From [Streptosporangium] indianense (lineage in GTDB: Bacteria; Actinomycetota; Actinomycetes; Streptomycetales; Streptomycetaceae): a stretch of DNA of 47,241 nucleotides. Of the stretch, positions 14,785 through 23,979 are shown piece by piece; the first letter of the stretch is position 1; every line of letters starts with the position of its first letter. The notes below the pieces were generated by a model. The model did no database searches, was not told the origin of the DNA, and saw only the letters and a list, made by a program, of their open reading frames with translations. The stretch lies in NCBI RefSeq assembly GCF_021474405.1, contig NZ_JAKEIO010000055.1:1-47241 (forward strand), written 5' to 3'. The position numbers were made by a program, and so were the translations under genes.

Positions 14785-15657
14785 CTACGAGGCGCTCCGC
14801 GCGTCCAGGCCGCGCAGCCACCGCACGACGTCGTCGGCGTCCTGGGCGCGGGCGATGTCGAGCGGGGTCATGCCGTCGTGGCCGCACCGGTTCACATCGG
14901 CGCCCCGCCGGTGGAGGTACTGCGCGGTCCGGAGGTGCCCGCCGTGGCAGGCACCCCGGAACGCGCCGGTGATCTCGTCCGGTGACGGCGGCTCGTCCGC
15001 CTCGGCGTACGCCCGGACCCGGTCGAGCAGGCCGAGCGTCGCCGCGTCCTGGACGGTGACACGGGCGCCGAGTTCGACCAGCCGGTGCGCGGCACGCCAC
15101 TGGCCGAACCCCCGGGCGTCGGCGAGCGGGGTGCCACCGCCGATCACCGCGCCGGGCGCCTCGATGTCGGCGCCCGCCGCGACGAGCGCGTCGAGCACCG
15201 GCACGTCGTTGCTGCTGGCCGCCCAGTGCAGCGGCGTCTCCGTGTGCGCCCCGTCGAAACGGGCACGCGGATCGGCCCCGGCGGCGACCAGGACCGCGAC
15301 CGCCTCGGAACCGCGCGGGAAGTGCCCCGGCCAGTCGGTCGCGATGTGCAGCAGGCTGCGGGTGCCCCTGCCGTCCTCCTCCTGCTCGGTGATGCCTGCC
15401 CCGGCGAGACCGGGATGCTCGACGAGCAGCTACGGCAGCCCGCGCAGGTCCCCGCCCCGGATCGCCTCCGTGACGGCTACGGCCAGGGGTCCCGCGATCT
15501 CAGCGTCTGCAAGCCGCCTCCCGATGCCGTCCAGGGCCTCCGATTCTGCCGGCGGGCATCCGCCCGGACGGCCGCTGTGCGAAGCGGGCCCTTCCTCCCC
15601 GGCCGACGGCCTCGTGACACCGCATCGGGTGTGCACACCCGGCGGCAGAACGGGCAC
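14785..15657 (-). pseudogene. Ankyrin repeat protein gene interrupted by an in-frame amber codon
   Basis: The 3' part encodes clear ankyrin repeats: ETPLHWAASSND, LDALVAAGADIEAPG, RAAHRLVELGARV, GACHGGHLRTAQYLHRRGAD and GMTPLDIARAQDADDVV. The same frame continues upstream (TRSLLHIATDWPG, AVAVLVAAGADPRARFDG) to a TAG at 15430-15432. Beyond it more in-frame sequence looks coding (AEIAGPLAVAVTEAIRGGDL). TGG or CAG to TAG would explain it. Reinitiation at GTG 15204 could still give a shorter repeat protein. The original start is uncertain (up to 15657). Confidence 0.75.
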
Positions 15658-15722
15658 CCGTCCGGACGACGTGCCTGCACGCTCCAGCAGGCGTAGCGTC
15701 CGGGTAGGAGCGGGAGGACACC

Positions 15723-17855
15723 ATGCCCCGGACCGAGGAGCACCCCGACGGCGCCGGATCGCTGGACGACGACCTGGGCGCGGCCCTGGCCGACACCGTG
15801 CGCGGTACCGGCGCCTCGATGGGCGGCATATACCTCATCGAGGAGGCGGAGCCGGTGCTGCGCCTGGTGGCCCTGTGCGGTCTGCCGCTGGCCTTCACCG
15901 CCCCCTGGCAGCGACTCCCCCTGAACGCACCGGTCCCCGTCGCCGACGCCATCCACGACGACACCCTGGTCAGCGTCGCCGGACAGGACGACATGGCCCG
16001 CCGCTACCCCCGGGCCGCCGCCGTCCTGCCCTACCCGTTCGCCCTGGTCGCCGCCCCGCTGACCGGCGTACGGCGCTCCTGGGGCGGCCTGGTGCTGATG
16101 TGGCCCGCCGGCCGGCCGCGCCGGGTCACCCCCCGCGAACGCGGTCACATCGACGCCAGCGCCCGCCGTATGGCCCGCCTCCTGGACGACGCCCCCCGGC
16201 CGCCGTCCCTCCCCGACCAGCCGCGCGTCGTCCCCGTCGACGCCGCACGCCATCCCGCGCAGACCGGACTGGCCGCCGCCGACTACCTCGAACGCCTTCC
16301 CGAGGGCGCCCTCGCCCTCGACATGGAGGGCCGCATCACATTCGCGACCGACACCGCGGCCCGCCTCCTCGGACGCGGTGCCGACCGTCTCCTCGGCACC
16401 CGTCCCTGGCACTCCCTGCCCTGGCTCGACGACCCCGTCTACGAGGACCACTACCGCACGGCGATCATCAGCCGTACCCCGGTCTCCTTCACCGCGCTCC
16501 GGCCGCCGGACCAGCCGCTGACCTTCCAGCTCTACCCCGACACCAGCGGCATCAGCGTCCGCGTCCTGCCGAGCACGGAGGGGGCCGAGCCCTCGCCGCC
16601 CCCCGCCGCGCGGCCACCCGTCGCGGCGCCGACCGGACGCCTCTACCAGCTCGTGCACCTGGCCGCCGCGCTCACCGAGTCGGTGACCGTGCGGGACCTC
16701 GTCGCGCTGATCGCCCACCAGATCCTGCCCGCGTTCGGGGCCCAGGGCCTCGTGCTGTCCGGCGTCGACGCGGGACGGCTGAAGATCACCGGCCACCACG
16801 GCTATCCGGCCGACGTCATGGAGCGGCTGGACGCCCTGTGGCTGGACACCGACCTCACCCCCGCCGGCCAGGTCCTCGCCAGCGGCACCCCCGCCTTCTT
16901 CGCCGATCCCGCCGAACTGGCCGCCAGCTACCCGAGCGCACCCCAGATCAGCGGCAAGCAGGCCTGGGCGTTCCTGCCCCTGATCATCTCCGGCCGGCCG
17001 GTCGGCTGCTGCATCCTGTCCTACACCCGGCCGCACACCTTCACCGCCGACGAACGCGCCGTCCTCACCTCGCTGTCCGGCCTGATCGCCCAGGCCCTCG
17101 ACCGCGCCCGGCTCTACGACACCAAGCACCGGCTCGTGCACGAACTGCAGCGCACCCTGCTGCCCCGGGCCCTGCCACGCGTGCCCGGCCTCGACATCGC
17201 CGCCCGCTACCTGCCCGCCGGGCACGGCACCGAGGTGGGCGGAGACTTCTTCGACGTCCTGCGCCTGGGCGAGACGAGCGCGGCCGCCGTGATCGGCGAC
17301 GTCGAAGGCCACAGCATCGCCGCCGCCGCCCTCATGGGCCAGGTCCGCACCGCCATCCACGCCCACGCCACCGCCGGGGCCGCACCCGGCGAGGTCCTCG
17401 CCCGCACCAACCGGCTGCTGGCCGACCTCGACTCCGAACTGCTCGTCTCCTGCCTCTACGTCCAGCTCGACCTGGGCCGTCAGCAGGCGTCCTTCGTCAG
17501 CGCCGGACACGTGCCGCCGCTGTTGCGCCACGCCCGGCACCCCGCCCGCGTCCTCGACGTCGAGCCCGGCCCGCTGCTGGGCATCGACACCGGCACCGAC
17601 TACCCGGTCACCACCGTGCCCCTGCTCCCCGGCACGACCCTCGCCCTCTACACCGACGGCCTGGTCGAACTCCCCGGCACCGACGCCACCCGGACCACCT
17701 CCGACCTCGCCGCGCACCTGGACACCACCGACGGCCACGACCTGGAACGGCTCATCGACCGGCTCGTCCGCCACACCACACCCACCGGCCAGCACGCCGA
17801 CGACATCGCGGTGCTCCTCCTGCGCGCCTCCTCTCCGGGCGGCCGCCCGGCGTGA
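15723..17855 (+). CDS. PP2C-type (SpoIIE) serine phosphatase with GAF and PAS sensors
   Basis: A 710-aa cytoplasmic signalling phosphatase. Order: GAF-like region (~15-155), PAS (~185-280, YLERLPEGALALDMEGRITF), second GAF (~305-465), SpoIIE phosphatase (~480-705). Metal-binding motifs are visible: GGDFFDVLRLGE, IGDVEGHS, ALYTDGLVE and ADDIAVLLL. The family dephosphorylates anti-anti-sigma factors in partner-switching pathways; no partner gene is nearby. The start is ATG 15723 with GGGAGG. It is a full-length paralogue of 18656-21223 on the opposite strand. Confidence 0.93.
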   Translation: MPRTEEHPDGAGSLDDDLGAALADTVRGTGASMGGIYLIEEAEPVLRLVALCGLPLAFTAPWQRLPLNAPVPVADAIHDDTLVSVAGQDDMARRYPRAAAVLPYPFALVAAPLTGVRRSWGGLVLMWPAGRPRRVTPRERGHIDASARRMARLLDDAPRPPSLPDQPRVVPVDAARHPAQTGLAAADYLERLPEGALALDMEGRITFATDTAARLLGRGADRLLGTRPWHSLPWLDDPVYEDHYRTAIISRTPVSFTALRPPDQPLTFQLYPDTSGISVRVLPSTEGAEPSPPPAARPPVAAPTGRLYQLVHLAAALTESVTVRDLVALIAHQILPAFGAQGLVLSGVDAGRLKITGHHGYPADVMERLDALWLDTDLTPAGQVLASGTPAFFADPAELAASYPSAPQISGKQAWAFLPLIISGRPVGCCILSYTRPHTFTADERAVLTSLSGLIAQALDRARLYDTKHRLVHELQRTLLPRALPRVPGLDIAARYLPAGHGTEVGGDFFDVLRLGETSAAAVIGDVEGHSIAAAALMGQVRTAIHAHATAGAAPGEVLARTNRLLADLDSELLVSCLYVQLDLGRQQASFVSAGHVPPLLRHARHPARVLDVEPGPLLGIDTGTDYPVTTVPLLPGTTLALYTDGLVELPGTDATRTTSDLAAHLDTTDGHDLERLIDRLVRHTTPTGQHADDIAVLLLRASSPGGRPA

Positions 17856-17859
17856 GAGG

Positions 17860-18552
17860 TCACCCCCCGTCCGGGGTGCCGGCCCTGACCCGCCGGGCCA
17901 CGTCTCGCAGCTTGAGGTTGTGGTCCTGGGAGAGGCGCCGCAGCACACCGAAGGCCTCGTCCTCGCTCAGCTCATGGCGTTCCATCAGGATCCCCATGGC
18001 CTCGCCGATGGCGTGCCGGGTCTCCAGCGCGTGCTCCAGCTGGTCCACGGTGCGGGCCGTGGCCAGCGCCACCGCGGCGTGCGAGGCGAGCAGCCAGCCC
18101 GCGGCCTCGATGTCCTCGCCGAACGCCCCGGGACGGCGCGAATAGAGGTTCAGGGCACCGAAGTCCTCCTCGTGGGTGTACAGCAGGACACCGGTCATGC
18201 TGCCGATCCCGAGGTCACGGGCCGCCCGGCTGTACCGGGGCCAGGCCGGTTGCGGCCGGCTCATGTCGGCGATCCGGAACAGCCGCTGCCCGTCCACGCG
18301 ACGTGCGGCGTCGAAGCACGGCCCCTCGCCGAACTCGCCCTGCAACCGGTCCGACTCCGCGACCATGTCACCGCACAGCGCCAGAGTCACCGACCGGCCC
18401 TTCGAGACGGCCAGGATGCCGGCGGCGTCACAGCCGTCGATCAGCCGCACCGCCGAGGACGAGATCGCGTCCAGCGTCGCCTGGACCGAATCCTGCCCGG
18501 CCAGGTCTCGGGCGAGCCACGCCATCTGCTCGGCGTACCGCTGCCACTCCAC
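17860..18552 (-). CDS. GAF and ANTAR domain protein (RNA-binding antiterminator type)
   Basis: A 230-aa protein with an N-terminal GAF sensor (~15-160; DGCDAAGILAVSKGRSVTLA, GEGPCFDAARR, IGSMTGVLLYTHEEDFGALN). The C-terminal ANTAR domain (~170-225; ALETRHAIGEAMGILMERHE, then EAFGVLRRLSQDHNLKLRDV) binds two-hexaloop RNA to prevent termination. The start GTG 18552 is chosen because homology begins at VEWQRYAEQMAWLARDL and GGTGG is just upstream. Its end lies 4 nt from the end of the convergent phosphatase. Confidence 0.9.
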   Translation of the reverse strand: MEWQRYAEQMAWLARDLAGQDSVQATLDAISSSAVRLIDGCDAAGILAVSKGRSVTLALCGDMVAESDRLQGEFGEGPCFDAARRVDGQRLFRIADMSRPQPAWPRYSRAARDLGIGSMTGVLLYTHEEDFGALNLYSRRPGAFGEDIEAAGWLLASHAAVALATARTVDQLEHALETRHAIGEAMGILMERHELSEDEAFGVLRRLSQDHNLKLRDVARRVRAGTPDGG

Positions 18553-18655
18553 CGCAACCACCGCCCTGCTCGCCGGTCGAAACCACCGTACTCCGGGCCG
18601 CTTCGCACGGCCGTCCACCCGTCCCGGCGCCCCCGCCCGGGCGTCGAAAACGCGA

Positions 18656-21223
18656 TCACCGGTACGCCGTGAGCAGCAGAGCCACGTCGTCCGGCCGTTC
18701 CCGGGCCTGCCGGGCCGTGCCCACCAGCCGGTCGGCGAGGTGCTCCACCGAGTCCGCCGGGGTCTGCGACAGACGGCGCCGGACCGCGTCGATGCCCGAC
18801 TCGATGTCGCTGCCGGGCCGCTCGACCAGCCCGTCGGTGTACAGGGCGAGCACGCTGCCGGGGGCCAGGGTGAGCGCCGTGACGGGGTATTCCGAGTCGG
18901 GCTGCACGCCCAGCATCACGCCGCCCGCGAGATCCAGCGTCTCGGCTCGCCCGTCGGGGTGGCGCAGCAGCGGCGGGGGATGGCCGGCCCGCACGGCGAG
19001 GGCCCGTCCGGTGGCCGGGTCGAGCTCGATGTAGCAGCAGGTGGCGAAGACGTCCGACTCCAGCTCGCTCAGCAGCCGGTTGGTGTGCGTGATGACCTCC
19101 TGCGGCGGACGCTCGCTCGCCGCGAAGGCGTGCACCGCGCTGCGCAGCTGCCCCATCACCGCGGCGGCGCCGACACTGTGGCCTTCGACGTCCCCGATGA
19201 CCAGAGCCACGCCCCGTCCGGTGGTGATCACGTCGTACCAGTCGCCGCCGATCGCCATGCCCTGCGTGCCGGGCAGATAGCGGCCGGTGGTGCGCAGGCC
19301 CTCGACGCGGGGCAACCGGTGCGGCAGGAGCCCCTCCTGGAGACCGCGGGCGACGGCGGACTCCGCGTCGTACAGCCGCGCCCGTTCCATCGCCTGGGCG
19401 GCCAGGCCGCTCAGCGCGGTGAGGGCGGACCGCTCGTCGGGGGTGAACCGGTGCGGGGCGTCCCAGCCGAGGATGCAGGAACCGACGGAACGGCCGGAGG
19501 CGATCAGCGGCAGGAACGACCAGGCCTGCATGCGGTCCAGGGTGATGCCCGGATAAGCGAGCGACAGCTCCTCCGGCGACTCGAAGAACAGGGGGAGCCG
19601 CGTGGTCAGCGCGTGGACGCCGGGCAGGTGCGTATCGAGGGTGACGCCCTCGAACGGGGTGAGGAAGCCCTCCGGGTAGCCCGACTCCCACAGCAGGTAC
19701 ATCCGGCCGTCCCGGACGGTGTAGAGGGCCAGTTCCCGGGCGCCGAACGGGGGCAGCAACTGCTCCGACACGGCCCGGCAGACGTCCAGCACGGTGACCG
19801 CCTCGGTGAGCACGCTCGCCATCTGCACGACGTGGTAGAGCGCCCCGGCCCGCGCGGCCGCCACCGGTGCGGGCGGTGGCACGGGGACGCCGAGATCCCC
19901 GGCGGTGTCGGAGCCGGCTTCCGTTCCCTGCCCGGTGCCGGTGGGCGGCCCGGTCGGGGAGACCCGGCCGGTCAGCCCGTGCACGTCCGGGTAGAGCACG
20001 AAACCCAGCCAGTTCCCGTCGGGCCGCCGGACCAGGAACGACACCTGCTCCTGCGACAGCATCGCCGCCCGGTAGCGGTCCTCGTAGGCAGGATCGCGCA
20101 GCCAGGTGACGACCTCCCACGGGTAGTGACCGAAGAGATCCTCCCGGCCGCAGCCGAGCAGTTCCTCGCAGCGGCGGTTGGCGTAGGTGAGCCGCCCGTC
20201 CTGGTCCAGCGAGAAGATCCCGTCGGGCAGGCGCTCGGCCGCCTCCGCCGCGGTGAGGCCGCCGCCCGCGTCGACGAGGGCGCCCACCAGGATCCGCGAG
20301 GAGCCGGCCCCGCCCTGCACGAGGTGGCCCCACAGTTCTACCGGCCGGTAGCCGGTCTGCTCCTCGCCCCGGGACTCGTCGCGCACCCGGAAGTGCCGGG
20401 ACCTGACGCGGCCGGACCTCAGCGCGTCGTGCCGGCTCTCACGCAGTTCGTGCAGGTCGTCGGGGCTGACACGGGCCTCGACGTCCGCGATGGTGCCGCC
20501 GTAGGCCGCCCGGTCGAGACCGAGGAGTGCGAGGGCGTCGTCGTCCGCGGTGCAGCGGTCGCTGTCCAGGTCCCAGTCGATGAGCCCGACCCGGACCGGG
20601 TGGGCGGCCGAGGTGGGCAGCCGCACACTGACCGGCTCGTCGTCGTACTCGACGGGGTGCGCGGCGGAGTCCGGGTCCGGCCGGCCCGCGACGAGGCGGT
20701 CGAGTCGTTCCTCCATGGCCCGCTCGGCGGGGCGCAGCGCGAGGGCGACCGCTTCCTCGTCCATCGGTGTCCGGGCCGCCGAGCGCAGCACGACCAGGAC
20801 CCCGACCGCCTCGCCGCCGGTCCGGACGGGCTGGTAGGCGGAGCCGAAGGAGTAGGGGAGCCCGGCGGTGAAGTGCGGGAAGCGCACCATCATGGCGCGC
20901 TCGTCCGCAAGCCACAGCGTCTCGTCGCGGCGGTAGGCCTCCGCCATGGGCAGGGCACCGCCCACGGGCACCCGCCACCAGCTCCTGAGCAGCGAGCGGG
21001 GCACCCCGCTGACCATCGCGAGCACCAGCGAGCGCCGGTCGCCGGAGCGCAGGTAGACCAGGCCGCCGTAACCGTCCAGATCCCGCACGGCCTCCACGAG
21101 CGGGACCGTCAGGGCGTCCTCGATCCGGCCGGTGTCCTCGCCCGGTACCCGGCCCTCAGCCCCGTCCCGGCTCCGGCCGGCGGCGGACCGCGGCCTGCCG
21201 GGTACGGCGGCTGTCTCATCCAT
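18656..21223 (-). CDS. PP2C-type (SpoIIE) serine phosphatase with PAS and GAF sensors, paralogue 2
   Basis: An 855-aa signalling phosphatase. Order: GAF-like (~45-195), PAS-like (~225-320), second PAS (~345-445; LPDGIFSLDQDGRLTYANRR), GAF (~480-640), SpoIIE phosphatase (~650-853). Catalytic motifs: GGDWYDVITTGRG, IGDVEGHSVGAAAVMGQ, ALYTDGLVERPG and DDVALLLTAYR at the very end. The start is ATG 21223 with GGGAGG 7 nt upstream; the frame is open further but lacks such a site. It shares the PAS-GAF-SpoIIE layout and wording with 15723-17855. Confidence 0.92.
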   Translation of the reverse strand: MDETAAVPGRPRSAAGRSRDGAEGRVPGEDTGRIEDALTVPLVEAVRDLDGYGGLVYLRSGDRRSLVLAMVSGVPRSLLRSWWRVPVGGALPMAEAYRRDETLWLADERAMMVRFPHFTAGLPYSFGSAYQPVRTGGEAVGVLVVLRSAARTPMDEEAVALALRPAERAMEERLDRLVAGRPDPDSAAHPVEYDDEPVSVRLPTSAAHPVRVGLIDWDLDSDRCTADDDALALLGLDRAAYGGTIADVEARVSPDDLHELRESRHDALRSGRVRSRHFRVRDESRGEEQTGYRPVELWGHLVQGGAGSSRILVGALVDAGGGLTAAEAAERLPDGIFSLDQDGRLTYANRRCEELLGCGREDLFGHYPWEVVTWLRDPAYEDRYRAAMLSQEQVSFLVRRPDGNWLGFVLYPDVHGLTGRVSPTGPPTGTGQGTEAGSDTAGDLGVPVPPPAPVAAARAGALYHVVQMASVLTEAVTVLDVCRAVSEQLLPPFGARELALYTVRDGRMYLLWESGYPEGFLTPFEGVTLDTHLPGVHALTTRLPLFFESPEELSLAYPGITLDRMQAWSFLPLIASGRSVGSCILGWDAPHRFTPDERSALTALSGLAAQAMERARLYDAESAVARGLQEGLLPHRLPRVEGLRTTGRYLPGTQGMAIGGDWYDVITTGRGVALVIGDVEGHSVGAAAVMGQLRSAVHAFAASERPPQEVITHTNRLLSELESDVFATCCYIELDPATGRALAVRAGHPPPLLRHPDGRAETLDLAGGVMLGVQPDSEYPVTALTLAPGSVLALYTDGLVERPGSDIESGIDAVRRRLSQTPADSVEHLADRLVGTARQARERPDDVALLLTAYR

Positions 21224-21371
21224 GTCGCGTCCTCCCGGTACGGACGCACCGGACCCCATCGCTTCCCACCAGGATGTGCCATGGTCGGCGCTACGGCACG
21301 GTAAGTGCAACCTTTCGGCCGTCCCGGCCGTCTCATCCTGCATCAGCCACATGCAAGCCTCGGGGGCGGCA

Positions 21372-21962
21372 ATGGTACGAATCAGCAGAGCATGCGCAAC
21401 TCTCGCGCTCGTGGGAGCCACGATGGGTGGGGCGGCGGTCCCGGCCGGTGCCGCACCGGCCGTCGGACAGCTGTCCACCGCACGGACGGCGGCGTGTCCG
21501 ACCGGCTGGGGAAGCCTCGCCAAGACCGGCGCCGGCGCCACCGTCGCACCCATGACCGATGTCAGGACCGGTCGTCACACCTGCTTCGACCGGATGGTGA
21601 TCGACGTGCCCGGCGCGGGCAGCGGCGTCGGCTACAGCGTCCGGTACGTCGACCGGCTCTACCAGGACGGCTCCGGCCGCTACATCCCCGTCGCGGGCGG
21701 TGCCGTACTCGAGGTGCGGGTGTCCGCGCCCGCCTACGACCCGGAGACCGGCGCAGCCACCTATCCCGGCCGGGTGGCGCAGCCCCTGCCGGGCGTGAAC
21801 CTCACCGGGTACCGCACCTTCCGGGACACCAGGTTCGCCGGCAGCTTCGAGGGGGACACCCAGATCGGTCTGGGGGTCCGCGCGCGGCTGCCCTTCCGGG
21901 TCCAGCAGCTGGACGACCGCGTCGTCGTGGACGTCGCCCACAGCTGGAACGCCACGAGCTGA
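21372..21962 (+). CDS. Secreted AMIN-like domain protein
   Basis: A 196-aa exported protein. The Sec signal peptide spans residues 1-27 (MVRISRACATLALVGATMGG, ending AGA-AP). The mature part has a Cys pair (TAACPTGWG, HTCFDRMVID) and beta-rich segments (VGYSVRYVDRLYQDGSG, LEVRVSAPAYDPETG, RVQQLDDRVVVDVAHSW). This matches the AMIN-like family of actinobacterial secreted or lipoproteins, with no known activity. The start is ATG 21372, which places the signal peptide at the N-terminus. It is divergent from phosphatase 2 across 148 bp that must hold both promoters. Confidence 0.85.
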   Translation: MVRISRACATLALVGATMGGAAVPAGAAPAVGQLSTARTAACPTGWGSLAKTGAGATVAPMTDVRTGRHTCFDRMVIDVPGAGSGVGYSVRYVDRLYQDGSGRYIPVAGGAVLEVRVSAPAYDPETGAATYPGRVAQPLPGVNLTGYRTFRDTRFAGSFEGDTQIGLGVRARLPFRVQQLDDRVVVDVAHSWNATS

Positions 21963-22017
21963 CCGGCTGGCCCGGCGCCCGGCTCCACGGGGCCGGGAGC
22001 CCCTGCTGCCGAGCCGG

Positions 22018-22039
22018 GGCCGGGCCGTGCGGCCCGGCC
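22018..22039. terminator. Hairpin between convergent genes
   Basis: A 9-bp perfect stem GGCCGGGCC with a GTGC loop directly abuts the stop of the minus-strand acetyltransferase; it probably serves the AMIN-like gene. Confidence 0.6.
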
Positions 22040-23125
22040 TCACCCACCGCGCAAGCGGCCCAGTTCCTCCAGCGTCCGGGCCGCCGCACCCGCCAGGCGG
22101 GGCCGGCCGCGGACGAAGCGACGGGCGGCCCGGGCGGGCTCGCGACCCAGCCAATGGACGGCTCCACCGGGCACCGGCCGCACCACCGCTCCTTCGTACA
22201 CCCGCAGGTCGCGAGTCTTGAGCGACTCCTTGTAGCGGGCCGGGCCGCTGCCCAGGTCGACGGTCCCGATGCCTTCGGCCGCCGCGGCCTGCAGCATCCG
22301 CAGCTGCAGCACGAGCCCGGGGGAGTACTTGGCGTACGCCCGGTCGTACGCCGGGAACCACCAGGACAGCACCGTGCGCGAGCGCAGCCCCAGGTGCGCG
22401 GCGACCGGCCGCCCGGCGGCGTACAGCACGGACAGCACGCCGCGGCACTCCGGCTCCTCGCTCTCACCGAGCAGCCCCACCAGCCGCGTGATCCACTCCT
22501 GCGCGAAGCGGTCCCGGCGGCCGGTCCGCCGGTACTGCGCCGACTTCCACCCCATCAGCGCCCGCAACGCCCCCGGGTCCCGGGCGTCGTACACGAACCG
22601 CACCTCGCCGACCTGCCGGGCCAGCCTGCGCTCCTTGGCCAGGGTCTGCCTGAGGAAGCCCGGCGACCGCGCCCGCAGGTGGTCCGTGTACGCCGCGAAC
22701 CCCTCGCCGAGGTCGACGACGGGGGAGGCGAGCTCCTCCACCGCGTGCGGCTCGAACACCCCCTGACCGGCCTCCAGGTTGTCGAACTCGAAGGACGACA
22801 GCCCGCACACCCGCAGCAACCGCCGGGCGTCCGGTCTGATCCCCGGGCGTAACACGGCTCCCTGACTGTCGGACACCCCCAGCCCGACGGCCCGGCCCCG
22901 GCCCAACGCCCCCACCTCGTACGGGAAGAACCCCACCGGGGATCCGTCGTCCTGCAGCACCGCCACGCGGGCTCCCGGTCTGACCCGCCCCACCGCCACG
23001 GTGAAGGCCGGGTCGAGAAAGGGATTCGCCGGTGCGCCGGACTCCGTGCGGATCTCCCGCCACATCTTCTGCTCGCTCGGGCCGAGTTCGTCCGGCCGCA
23101 GAACGAGAACGCGCTTTCCAGGCAA
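22040..23125 (-). CDS. GNAT-fold acetyltransferase, CelD/BcsL (PF13480) type, with a TTA codon
   Basis: A 361-aa soluble enzyme of the BioF2-like/CelD-BcsL acyltransferase family, often linked to polysaccharide or peptidoglycan modification. Visible features: WREIRTESGAPANPFLDPAF at the N-terminus, EFDNLEAGQG, and the core with YAAGRPVAAHLGLRSRTVLS, YDRAYAKYSPGLVLQL and TVDLGSGPARYKESLK. I chose TTG 23125 because AGGAGG lies 5 nt upstream; ATG 23143 would place that site inside the gene and has no site of its own. Codon 22852-22850 is TTA, so translation may need the bldA tRNA. The substrate is unknown. Confidence 0.85.
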   Translation of the reverse strand: MPGKRVLVLRPDELGPSEQKMWREIRTESGAPANPFLDPAFTVAVGRVRPGARVAVLQDDGSPVGFFPYEVGALGRGRAVGLGVSDSQGAVLRPGIRPDARRLLRVCGLSSFEFDNLEAGQGVFEPHAVEELASPVVDLGEGFAAYTDHLRARSPGFLRQTLAKERRLARQVGEVRFVYDARDPGALRALMGWKSAQYRRTGRRDRFAQEWITRLVGLLGESEEPECRGVLSVLYAAGRPVAAHLGLRSRTVLSWWFPAYDRAYAKYSPGLVLQLRMLQAAAAEGIGTVDLGSGPARYKESLKTRDLRVYEGAVVRPVPGGAVHWLGREPARAARRFVRGRPRLAGAAARTLEELGRLRGG

Positions 23126-23240
23126 CTGTGCCTCCTGTGTCATCGGCATGGGGACACACGAAGGCCTGCACATCACCGCGACGCGGCGCCCGGGCAGTAC
23201 TCAGGCCGCGGGGGGCAGGCCCTGGGCGTACTGCCGTCTC

Positions 23241-23621
23241 TCAGCAGCGGAGCTGCAACCGTGCGGCGCTCGGGGCGGATGCCGCCGCCTCCGGACAGAC
23301 GGCCGTTCCCGCCGCACGGGGCTCCGTGCCGCTGCGGCCCGCCACGGCCGCCCCGGTCATCGCCGGGCCGACGCTCGCCGCCCCCGCTCCCCGCGGCGTG
23401 CGTGCCGCCGGGTACCGGACCGACGGCTCGTCCTCACACGGACACGGCTCTTCCGCGCCCTCGGCCCCGTCGCTCGGGGCGGCGTCGGGAAGCGTCGTGT
23501 GCACCTCTGCCGTGACCGCGGCTGCCGGGCGTTCCTCACCCGCGAGTCCGGGGACGACGAGGTGCAGCAACAGCAGGCAGGCCGTCAGACCCACCACCGC
23601 TGCCCAACGTCGCCGCACCAT
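23241..23621 (-). CDS. Small secreted or membrane-anchored protein of unknown function
   Basis: A 126-aa protein with a basic start and one hydrophobic helix (MVRRRWAAVVGLTACLLLLH), then an Ala/Gly/Pro-rich tail with a CPC motif and a C-terminal RLQLRC. The start is ATG 23621 with AGGGG upstream. The layout (short helix, Cys-containing low-complexity tail, LQL end) resembles DUF6153-type proteins and loosely the protein at 37863-38291, but I would not assign it. Confidence 0.6.
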   Translation of the reverse strand: MVRRRWAAVVGLTACLLLLHLVVPGLAGEERPAAAVTAEVHTTLPDAAPSDGAEGAEEPCPCEDEPSVRYPAARTPRGAGAASVGPAMTGAAVAGRSGTEPRAAGTAVCPEAAASAPSAARLQLRC

Positions 23622-23826
23622 CAGACCCCTGACCTGCGTTCCGGCGGGGGAGTACGGAGTTGACTCGCCCTCAGGGGCCGGCACCGGACCAGACCCCCGA
23701 CACGGCCGGCTGCGCTTCCAGTAGGCCGAGCCCGGCTCCGCCCCGTCAAGCCCTGGTGTGGCGATTCGTCCCTCTCGGCCGGTTGCCGCCGGAATTCCGA
23801 CGGAAGGGCTGCCGGCCGAGGGGCGT

Positions 23827-23959
23827 TCAGTCGCCGACGCTCAGCACCTCGCCCCGCTTCGGGGCCCTCAGGCTCAGCAGCTCGTCGAAACCGCGGAACG
23901 CCGTGCACGGTCTTCGGCAGCTACGGTTCGCCCTCGTCGGCCACGTAGAACGTGTCGGC
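23827..23959 (-). pseudogene. 3' remnant of a lipoprotein gene (LppX-like tail)
   Basis: One frame reads ADTFYVADEGEP, then a TAG where a Tyr would be expected, then LPKTVHGVPRF. A second frame continues FDELLSLRAPKRGEVLSVGD and a stop. Together they look like the tail of actinobacterial lipoproteins (YV-GEPY followed by a small beta block and APK-EV). A TGA lies three codons before the first frame. It is a fragment with a nonsense codon and a frameshift. Confidence 0.4.
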
Positions 23960-23979
23960 CGACGATCAGCCCGGGGAGC

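Noticed and set aside
14120..18145. Very long plus-strand frame overlapping csnA, the ankyrin gene and the phosphatase
   Set aside because: Arg/Pro/Ser-rich translation typical of an off-frame shadow in GC-rich DNA; the real genes in other frames show conserved motifs.
18176..21304. Thousand-codon frame antisense to phosphatase 2
   Set aside because: Composition is that of an antisense mirror (Gly, Arg, Val, Gln-rich); no domain or start signal.
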